From: CAIOZW01 sp049317725
Lineage (GTDB): Bacteria; Acidobacteriota; Blastocatellia; RBC074
Direction of reading: 5' to 3'
DNA: 33,010 bases
NCBI GenBank assembly: GCA_049317725.1
Contig: JBMOHS010000021.1
Span: 1-33,010 of the forward strand
Every line of letters starts with the position of its first letter. Position 1 is the first letter of the stretch. This document shows, piece by piece, positions 25,306 through 31,804 of the stretch. Under the pieces are notes generated by a model. That model ran no database searches. It was not told the DNA's origin and was given only the letters and a program-made list of their open reading frames with translations. Position numbers and translations under genes: made by a program.

Positions 25306-25570
25306 AGAATGGAGAATTGAAAATGGAGAATGGAGAATGATATGAAAGAAATAGTTACCCCAAGTGAGAATAGGCAGGCACTGGAGCAGTCCTGACACAA
25401 TCGGGAGAGACCTTGATGGGACAGGAGGCGGGCCGGAAGCCCGCGCACCCAGAAGGCCTTGCACCTGCCCCAATCTCATTAAGGCTGGGATCTATTCCAT
25501 TCAAATCATTCTCCATTTACCCCATTTTCAATTCTCCATTCTCCATTCTCCATTTTCAATTCTCCATTCT
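25306..25570. repeat. 34-bp perfect inverted repeat made of heptamer units
   Basis: Bases 25306-25339 are the exact reverse complement of 25537-25570. The left arm holds four heptamers (GGAGAAT, TGAAAAT, GGAGAAT, GGAGAAT, 25311-25338). The 197 bp between the arms carry no gene and contain a further small palindrome. This lies in the 350-bp gap between convergent fkbp and the 25649 gene, so it may also act as a bidirectional terminator. Confidence 0.85.
25428..25444. repeat. GC palindrome, possible dispersed element
   Basis: GCGGGC and GCCCGC pair perfectly around CGGAA. The core GGGCCGGAAGCCC resembles palindromes that are scattered in intergenic DNA of several environmental bacterial lineages. 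It sits between the arms of the 34-bp inverted repeat. Confidence 0.5.
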
Positions 25571-25638
25571 CAATTCTCCATTCTCAATTCTCCATTCTCA
25601 ATTCTCCATTCTCCATTTACCCCATTCTCCATTCAAAT
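25497..25638. repeat. Heptanucleotide tandem array (ATTCTCC type)
   Basis: Fourteen contiguous 7-bp units run from 25524 to 25621. Most are ATTCTCC, with ATTCTCA and ATTTTCA variants, and alternation of CC- and CA-ending units gives a 14-bp super-period. Two more units follow after a 2-bp phase shift. The array is bounded by a 10-bp direct repeat, CCATTCAAAT, at 25497-25506 and 25629-25638. Confidence 0.9.
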
Positions 25639-25648
25639 AAGGGGCCCC

Positions 25649-25930
25649 CTACTGGGAGAGATGCTGGGCTCTGCGCCAGATCGTCAATTGCAAGACGAGG
25701 CTGGAGACGAGCAGCAGGGTGACATAGAGCCGCGTCGCCAATGGCCGCTGGAAGAAGTAGGCCAGACCACAGAGGACCAAGAAGAGCACCATCCAGAGCC
25801 GGTAGAGCATGCGGTTCAAGGTTGTCGCATGTTGCCGGGAATTGTAGAAGAGGATGATGCTCAGCAGAAAGACCGCCGCATAGTAGAGAAAGTCGATCAG
25901 CGTGATTCCGTTAGCGATCATGGTTTCCAT
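25649..25930 (-). CDS. Small three-helix membrane protein of unknown function
   Basis: A 93-residue protein that I do not recognise. Three hydrophobic segments are visible: about 9-28 (TLIDFLYYAAVFLLSIILFY), 42-60 (MLYRLWMVLFLVLCGLAYFF) and 66-85 (TRLYVTLLLVSSLVLQLTIW). The loops are short and Arg-rich. The ATG at 25930 overlaps the end of the upstream gene by 20 bp and has AAGGAG 8 nt upstream, so it is translated with that gene. Last in a three-gene - strand cluster; the role is likely in the membrane together with the exported upstream proteins, but no function can be assigned. Confidence 0.78.
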   Translation of the reverse strand: METMIANGITLIDFLYYAAVFLLSIILFYNSRQHATTLNRMLYRLWMVLFLVLCGLAYFFQRPLATRLYVTLLLVSSLVLQLTIWRRAQHLSQ

Positions 25931-27809
25931 CAGATGACTCCTTCTGTTTGGGTTGAGGTTCTAGTCGGGAAGGAAGCAGAACACCTTCACTCGCGGCCAA
26001 ACGGGCCAGCAGCTCCAAGGCTGGTGACCGGATCGTCGAAATGGCCTCGAGCGTCTGAGGCCACGAATCTTTGGCGAGGTACCGAAATGGCGACTGAAAC
26101 GTGTCGAGAGAGAAGAGTTGCCCCTCAACAGTCGGCAATGTATTGATACAGGAGATCGACTCTTCGAGCAAGTCCCAAGGAGTCGCGAGGGGAACGAGGG
26201 GCAGAATCAGCAGGATCTTCTGCGGCGAGCAGGGGAAGCCTGCGGTCTCGGCGCGGAGCATGTTGGAGAGGTGGAGGGCGAACTGGGGTTCCGGCGCCTC
26301 TCTGACGGAGCGGATCAGGTTGCCGAGCAGCGCGGCACGTTGAAACGGGTCGCGCAGGGATTGGATAAGGGGGAGGGCTGCCGCCAGCTGCCCCTTGGCG
26401 ATGGTGTCTCGAACTGAGGCATGGAGGATGAGCTGCTCGACGAGGGGACGTGAATCTTTCTCTTGCGACGTGTTCTCCATCTGCCGAAGAATCTCCCTTG
26501 CTCCGGCCAGATCCCCCTTAGAGAGGGCGTGGCCGACGCGATCGAGAAGCCGGGATTCTCCTCCCACTTGAGCGTGATCAGCCGCTTTGCCGGATGGAGA
26601 GGGGGACGAGAGGTGGGCTTCGCGACGAGTCCGAACAACTTGGCGAAAGCCCTGCAGCGGAGGTAGGAGAGAGGCCTCCAACCGGGCCAGCGTTGCCCTG
26701 TCCTGGGCAGAGAAATGCCCCTCGCCAAAGACATCCAGAATGATGCCGAGGAGCGCTTGATTGACCTCCCAGGCTTGTTGCTCTCTCGGGGAGGAGAAGG
26801 GGCCGGAGGGAAGCGCGAGGGAACGCTGGAGGACCTTTCGGGCCGAGGCAAGGTAGAGTGGCTGGATGTCTCGGGTAGAGGCACCGGGGGAGGAGCCGGA
26901 GAGAGGTGCGGGAAAGGCGGACTCAAAGAGGAACTGCGCGGCAGTAAGCGCTTCGGCGGCTGGGTAGGCTGGAAGCTGCGCCAATAGTTGTCGTGCGAGG
27001 CGGGCTCCTTGGGATGGGTCCTGCTGCGACAACCGACGCAGTGCGGCATGAGCAGGATAAGAGTATCCCCGTTCGAAGGAGGCCCCGAGAACCTCTCCAG
27101 CGAGAGCCGTGTCGACCTCGAGCAACCGGTCGGCCAGTTGGTTGAGCGTCCGCAGATCCGGCGTCTGTCCTTCGAGTCTGGCTTCGAGGCTTTTTGATGT
27201 GGGCAGTGAGTCTGCGGTGGCCGATTCGGGGCCAGGAGCAGCGTGCCCTGAGGGGGCCAACATCAGCGCGAGCCAACTCCTGGCCAGCTCGGCATCCCGC
27301 GGGAAGAGCGAGCGAAGGAGTTCCGCACGGGCGCGGTCTCTGGGAAAGGTCTCGGTAGATTGCTGTTCGATCCACGTTCGGAGCGATTCGAAGCGGCTCC
27401 GGGCGAGCGCAGGGTCAAACTCCCAGAGCAGACCGGCCGCCTTGGCCCGGATGGCGATCCGGTGAAGGGGATCGACGACCTGCTCTGCGCGCAAGTGGAC
27501 CTCTTCAAGGAGATCAAGAACCTCTTCCCGGCGCCGATCGTCTTCATTGCGCCGGTCAGCAGGGAGATTCCTCTCGACAACCTCCCCGGTGGGGGGATCC
27601 ACGGGGCAAAATCGGACCATCTCCCGAAGAGTCGGCCGAGCCGGTTCCGCCCTGGCCACGGTGCCGATCCAGGCAGATCCCACCAAGACCCCGATCCAGA
27701 AGGCCGATTGCCAGATGCCCCTCGGGCGAAACCAGCGCTGACCGAACGGCGGGCGACGGCGGGACCGTCGAGGCAGGCTCCCAAGGGAGCATTGATATGG
27801 GTTGAGCAT
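25911..27809 (-). CDS. Uncharacterised exported helical-repeat protein
   Basis: A 632-residue protein of unknown function. A 30-residue Arg-rich N-terminus precedes a hydrophobic stretch (about 32-50, IWQSAFWIGVLVGSAWIGT) and a likely signal-peptidase site after VARA (about 54), so most of the protein would be periplasmic. The mature part is almost all helical, rich in Ala, Leu, Arg and Glu, with recurring helix pairs (for example DRARAELLRSLFPRDAELAR). It may be a TPR-like or similar solenoid. There is no catalytic motif I can identify. The ATG at 27809 has GGAGG 7 nt upstream; the open frame to 27920 lacks support. It follows the Cys-rich exported protein by 121 bp and overlaps the small membrane protein. 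Confidence 0.8.
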   Translation of the reverse strand: MLNPYQCSLGSLPRRSRRRPPFGQRWFRPRGIWQSAFWIGVLVGSAWIGTVARAEPARPTLREMVRFCPVDPPTGEVVERNLPADRRNEDDRRREEVLDLLEEVHLRAEQVVDPLHRIAIRAKAAGLLWEFDPALARSRFESLRTWIEQQSTETFPRDRARAELLRSLFPRDAELARSWLALMLAPSGHAAPGPESATADSLPTSKSLEARLEGQTPDLRTLNQLADRLLEVDTALAGEVLGASFERGYSYPAHAALRRLSQQDPSQGARLARQLLAQLPAYPAAEALTAAQFLFESAFPAPLSGSSPGASTRDIQPLYLASARKVLQRSLALPSGPFSSPREQQAWEVNQALLGIILDVFGEGHFSAQDRATLARLEASLLPPLQGFRQVVRTRREAHLSSPSPSGKAADHAQVGGESRLLDRVGHALSKGDLAGAREILRQMENTSQEKDSRPLVEQLILHASVRDTIAKGQLAAALPLIQSLRDPFQRAALLGNLIRSVREAPEPQFALHLSNMLRAETAGFPCSPQKILLILPLVPLATPWDLLEESISCINTLPTVEGQLFSLDTFQSPFRYLAKDSWPQTLEAISTIRSPALELLARLAASEGVLLPSRLEPQPKQKESSDGNHDR

Positions 27810-27930
27810 GGGTTGACCTCCAAAAGTTGGCCGAGTAGCGATGGGCCGATTCACGCTTGGCGCCCTCCCCGACCCGCTTCCCAGGCAGTTGCTTGAGAAG
27901 AGAGGATCAGGGAGGGACACTCAATTCAGG

Positions 27931-28872
27931 CTACTGGGAGCAGGTATGCCCAGCGCGCCCACAATAGATGGCGGTCGCCCCCGCAAGGACCGGATGGGCG
28001 ATCAGTGCACCGGCGCAGCCCCAGCCAAAGGTGAACCCGCAGGATCCAACCAGTGCGCTCATTCCAGCCCCATAGGCGACCATGGCCACCAGACAGTCTG
28101 TCACGTGGTAGGCACAATCTGAGACTCCTCCTTCCAGTGTTACAGACGGGGTCATCAGCGACGTGCCAAATGACCGCCAGACGGGAAGAAGTCGAAGCGC
28201 TTCGCCGGAGAGGAAGGGGACAGACTCCTGGGCCAATTGTCGCAAAGCTGCCTGCGAGGCGGCTTGTTCCAGAATGGCCTCTGCCTCTCGGAGATCTGGT
28301 TGGTTCGTCGCAGAGCCGATTCCTGACTTGGTAAGGAGCATCGCCCGTTGAAGAGGTTGAGTCTCCCCAGCACGGTACTCAATCTCGATCTGGCGTTGCT
28401 CGCTGTTGAAGGGCCTGCTTGTCAGGGTCAACTGGGCTCCGGCGTGGGTCCGCCAAGTGAAAAAGAGTCCAGGGGAAGCAGCAGAACTGACTGGAACCTG
28501 GCCCATCTCAACAGTGCCGAGAGGTGCCTTCTGCAGCGGCCGTACTGGGTCGATCGTGGAGAGATCAAGATGGGTTGTTTGGGAGGAGAGGGCCCGGTAG
28601 TGGCCTTCAACGCCACGATTGGACCGGAGCCATGGAGTTCCCTGTGCGTCAAGACCGCTCGCGACCCAGTTGGTCGACTCGACGCGGGAAGTGGGAGGAA
28701 CGATGGTAGCAGAGCTGGTCGTCCGGCCAAGAACTGAGGTACCCAGTCCCCCCGTCAGCCCCCAGCTCAGGCAGAGGATCAAGGCGCGACGGCGCGAGCG
28801 TTGCTCACCGAAGGAGCGGAGCAGCGAGCCGAGAAGCAGGAACGGAAGGATCGTCTTGGAGATGGTCTTCAT
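27931..28872 (-). CDS. Exported protein with six-cysteine, Gly-rich C-terminal domain
   Basis: A 313-residue protein that matches no family I can name. The N-terminus has two hydrophobic stretches (8-18, and 30-48 after RSRRR), so a signal peptide or anchor is likely. About 55-245 is a Ser/Thr/Gln-rich region with beta-like (150-165) and Ala-rich helical (190-215) parts. The last 63 residues are small, hydrophobic and Gly/Ala-rich, with cysteines at 253, 260, 278, 286, 304 and 311, a mirror-symmetric C-x6-C-x17-C-x7-C-x17-C-x6-C pattern ending at CSQ. Such a tail recalls the Cys/Gly-rich peptide part of halocin C8-like precursors, but that is a loose resemblance. The ATG at 28872 has GGAGG 5 nt upstream; 28884 is an in-frame alternative. 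First gene of the cluster. Confidence 0.8.
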   Translation of the reverse strand: MKTISKTILPFLLLGSLLRSFGEQRSRRRALILCLSWGLTGGLGTSVLGRTTSSATIVPPTSRVESTNWVASGLDAQGTPWLRSNRGVEGHYRALSSQTTHLDLSTIDPVRPLQKAPLGTVEMGQVPVSSAASPGLFFTWRTHAGAQLTLTSRPFNSEQRQIEIEYRAGETQPLQRAMLLTKSGIGSATNQPDLREAEAILEQAASQAALRQLAQESVPFLSGEALRLLPVWRSFGTSLMTPSVTLEGGVSDCAYHVTDCLVAMVAYGAGMSALVGSCGFTFGWGCAGALIAHPVLAGATAIYCGRAGHTCSQ

Positions 28873-29164
28873 GTGAGCCTCCATAAGATTGACTTGCGTG
28901 CTGATTGAAGCCTTGATCAGGACGAGACCCGACGCTCATTCCAGAAACGATCTGAACAGCCGGCTGAGTGGCCGGACTTGCCAAGCAAGATGAAAGGGAT
29001 CGACGCCATCCTGTGCCGCCCCCCTGGAACCAAATGGGTCTCAATCTTGATCACTTGTTGAGGGGTGGCAAACTGAGAAACAGAAAGACAAAAAATAGAA
29101 AACAGGGACAGAAAAATGGGGAAGAGCATCTGGGAAAAAACTTCCATCGGAGAACAGCAACTGG

Positions 29165-29220
29165 CGTCCCTCGCCCCTCGTCCCTCGTCCCTCGTCCCTC
29201 GCCCCTTCCCCCTCGCCCCT
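29165..29220. repeat. Second heptanucleotide array (CGTCCCT type)
   Basis: Eight contiguous 7-bp units fill exactly 56 bp: CGTCCCT, CGCCCCT, CGTCCCT three times, CGCCCCT, TCCCCCT and CGCCCCT. The unit differs from the ATTCTCC array but has the same length. It lies in the 448-bp gap 28873-29320 between divergent genes. The rest of that gap holds a purine-rich AT tract (about 29070-29155) and no gene; no clear promoter was found. Confidence 0.9.
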
Positions 29221-29320
29221 ACTTCGAATAGACGTGGCGAATCTCAAAAGATTCCCACCGCCGATGAGATCCTGGGGCTTTGCGTTCATTGGGCTTTCCC
29301 AGTAAGATCTAGCCCGAAAT

Positions 29321-31801
29321 ATGCTGCCAAAAATCTTGCGAAAAAGATGGTTGCTCCTGCTGCTGATGGGGGTACCGGCTTACCTGGTCGGGGGGTATTT
29401 ATCGCTGCGCCATGCGCCAGAGGTGCGACTGGGAATTGCGATCGACCGGGAGATGGCGATCGAGCGGGCGACAGAGTACGCGAATGAGATTGGCTTTCCG
29501 GTGCTTGGATGGAAGCCATTTCTGATCACACGAACGAACGAGGACCTGCAGTTCTATTACCGGAAGCAGTTGGCGGAGGCAGGAGCGGGAGGGGGAGGGG
29601 GTGCCGGGTGGCGAGTGGGACAGCGATTTGTTCCAGAGGCGACGATCGGGGTCAAGTTTCGAGCACCGGATGGGAGCGAGTCGGTCGAGGTGCTGCTGGA
29701 CGTCAAGGGAGAGCCGTTGGGGTATGAGCAGACCGTCTCGCGGGTCGTTCCGACGGCGGATCTAGGGGAGTTGGAGGCGCAGCGGGTCGCCCTGCGGGCC
29801 CTGCGGGCGCGGATGCGCGGGACGGGGATTGAAGTTCCCACCAAATTGCCGTTGGGGGAGATCGTCCGGGGTGAGATTGCGACCCGTCGGTATGTCTGGA
29901 GGTGGCAACTCCCGGAGGCGCCGGAGCTGTTGTTGCAGAGTGAACTGAAGGTGCGGGGGACGCGTCTAGTCGCAGACACAGTGACGGCGACGATCGATCC
30001 GGACTATGCGCGAACGACCTTGCGTGGCGACTCGCCGCTCAAGATCGTCAGCGTCGTGCTCTACACGCTGGCCGTCTTCCTGGTTCTCTTGTTCGGGATC
30101 TTCCGGTTCGTTCAGCGGGTGCAAGAGAAAGAGGTCTCCTACACCCGCTCGGTGATCTTCGGATTGCTGATCGCGGGGATCCTCAGCGGGTCCTTGCTGA
30201 CGACCGATGTCCCGACCTACGATACCCTCGCGAACCCGGACTTTCCGGTACCGGAGTGGTCGGTAGTCTTCAGCGTCCTCTTGACGCACCTGTTGATTGG
30301 TCTTTTTCTGGGGCTGGCCTATGCCAGCGGCGAGGGGGATCTGCGAGAGCCCTATCCGGGCAAGCTGACATCGCTCGATGCCCTGCTGACGGGCAATCTC
30401 TTCTCGCGGAATGTGGGGCGGGCGTTTCTGATCGGGTGGGCTCTGGGGGGATGGATCTTCTTGTGTCAGGAGTTGGCAATCCTGCCGTGGGCAGCGGGTG
30501 GAATTTGGGGCCCGGAACTGGGCACGCTCGACGCGTGGTTTGGCAAAGCCCCCTGGCTCTTTGGCTGGTTTGGCTGGGTGACAGACGTCATCCTGGTGAT
30601 CATGATTGGGCTTCTGCTGCCGTTGCCGTTTCTCTACCGGCGGTTTCAATCGCGGCGGATCATGTTGCCGTCGATAGCGGTGACGCTCTGGATCGCGTGC
30701 AGTGCCCCATACCTCCCGCTGCGCCCGTGGGAGGCGGTACTGGTCTTTGCGATTCCGCGAATGGCCTTCACCTTCCTCGCCTTTCTCGAGTTTGACCTGC
30801 TGACAGCGGTGATCGCGCTGGCAGCCCCGACATTTGTCGGAAACACGATCAGCTTGCTCGTCCAGCCGGTTCCTTCTCTTCACCAATCAGGAATCGTCTC
30901 GGTGGTGTTGGCACTTGGGCTCCTCGGGATTGCGCTGTTGCTCTCGTGGCGGGGCAGATCGTATGGGGAGGAGGAAGTACGGCCGGTCTATGCCCGCTAT
31001 CTTGCCGAGCGGTTGGGGATGCAGGCCGAGGTCTCGGCGGCGAGAGAGGCCCAAGTGCGATTGATGCCAGAGCGAATTCCGACCTTCGATCGATTTGCGA
31101 TCGCCGCGGAGTGCCTGCCGGCCTTCGAGGTGGGAGGTGACTTCTACGACCTGATCGAGCTGGAGCCGGGGAAGGTCGCGGTCGTCATCGCGGAGGGGGG
31201 GGGGCAGGGGCTTGGGTCTGCCCTCTCGATCGCCTTTGCCAAGGGGTTCCTGCTCCCCAAGCTGAAAGGAGAGACCCATCTCGACGGCGGCCCGACGGAG
31301 CTGATGCGCGCGCTACGCTGCCAACTGGCTCCCCGGGTCGAGGACGAGACGAATCTGGGGTTTGTCTTGGCCTTCATCGACGCGACCGAGGGGATGCTGC
31401 GCTATGCCCGATCGGGCGCTTTTCCGATCGTGCGGCTTGCCCTGCCCGACCTGGGACCAATAGACGCACCGCTCCCGCTGGTCGAGCCATCGGAAATCAC
31501 CAAGTTGTTTCCTTCTCCGGCCGGTCAGGATCATCCGATCCGCATCATCGAAGGGGAAGCGGCCCTGCCACCCGGGGCGAGTGTGCTCTTCCTGACCGAC
31601 GGGATCGTCAAGAACCTTGCCCAGCAGCAGTTGGAGTTGGACCTTCTCTCCCCACGATCGGGGGTGGATTGGGCACGATCAAGCCAAGCAGACATGCAAG
31701 AGTCGCTCAGCCGTGCCGTCAAGCAGATCTCCAAAGTCTCCCGGAAGGCGGGCGCTGAAGACGATCTGACGGCCGTGCTGGTCCGGATCGGGGAGGGCTG
31801 A
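29321..31801 (+). CDS. Multi-span membrane protein with SpoIIE/PP2C-like phosphatase domain
   Basis: An 826-residue protein. Residues 10-27 are a membrane segment, about 35-235 an extracytoplasmic domain, and about 240-560 a block of many membrane helices. About 590-826 is a SpoIIE-type PP2C phosphatase domain. Its metal motif GGDFYD is present (D607, D610), as is the late DDLTAVLV (D814, D815), and LFLTDGIV stands for the usual TDG. The middle motif, normally D-x-S/G-G-K-G, reads A-E625-GGGQGLG, encoded by a G10 run, so one metal ligand is Glu. Such proteins generally act on anti-sigma-factor-antagonist type partners, though none is nearby. No good ribosome site precedes ATG 29321. A paralogue follows after 3 bp. 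Confidence 0.82.
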   Translation: MLPKILRKRWLLLLLMGVPAYLVGGYLSLRHAPEVRLGIAIDREMAIERATEYANEIGFPVLGWKPFLITRTNEDLQFYYRKQLAEAGAGGGGGAGWRVGQRFVPEATIGVKFRAPDGSESVEVLLDVKGEPLGYEQTVSRVVPTADLGELEAQRVALRALRARMRGTGIEVPTKLPLGEIVRGEIATRRYVWRWQLPEAPELLLQSELKVRGTRLVADTVTATIDPDYARTTLRGDSPLKIVSVVLYTLAVFLVLLFGIFRFVQRVQEKEVSYTRSVIFGLLIAGILSGSLLTTDVPTYDTLANPDFPVPEWSVVFSVLLTHLLIGLFLGLAYASGEGDLREPYPGKLTSLDALLTGNLFSRNVGRAFLIGWALGGWIFLCQELAILPWAAGGIWGPELGTLDAWFGKAPWLFGWFGWVTDVILVIMIGLLLPLPFLYRRFQSRRIMLPSIAVTLWIACSAPYLPLRPWEAVLVFAIPRMAFTFLAFLEFDLLTAVIALAAPTFVGNTISLLVQPVPSLHQSGIVSVVLALGLLGIALLLSWRGRSYGEEEVRPVYARYLAERLGMQAEVSAAREAQVRLMPERIPTFDRFAIAAECLPAFEVGGDFYDLIELEPGKVAVVIAEGGGQGLGSALSIAFAKGFLLPKLKGETHLDGGPTELMRALRCQLAPRVEDETNLGFVLAFIDATEGMLRYARSGAFPIVRLALPDLGPIDAPLPLVEPSEITKLFPSPAGQDHPIRIIEGEAALPPGASVLFLTDGIVKNLAQQQLELDLLSPRSGVDWARSSQADMQESLSRAVKQISKVSRKAGAEDDLTAVLVRIGEG
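31195..31204 (+). repeat. G10 homopolymer in the phosphatase metal motif
   Basis: Ten consecutive G residues encode the last base of E625 and G626-G628. In this sequence the reading frame continues correctly on the far side into QGLGSALSIAFAKGFL. A gain or loss of one G would remove the rest of the phosphatase domain. Confidence 0.9.
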
Positions 31802-31804
31802 GGC

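Noticed and set aside
29966..30886. 306-codon open frame on the - strand
   Set aside because: Antisense to the membrane-protein gene; Gln/Arg/Asp-rich with no domain or ribosome site.
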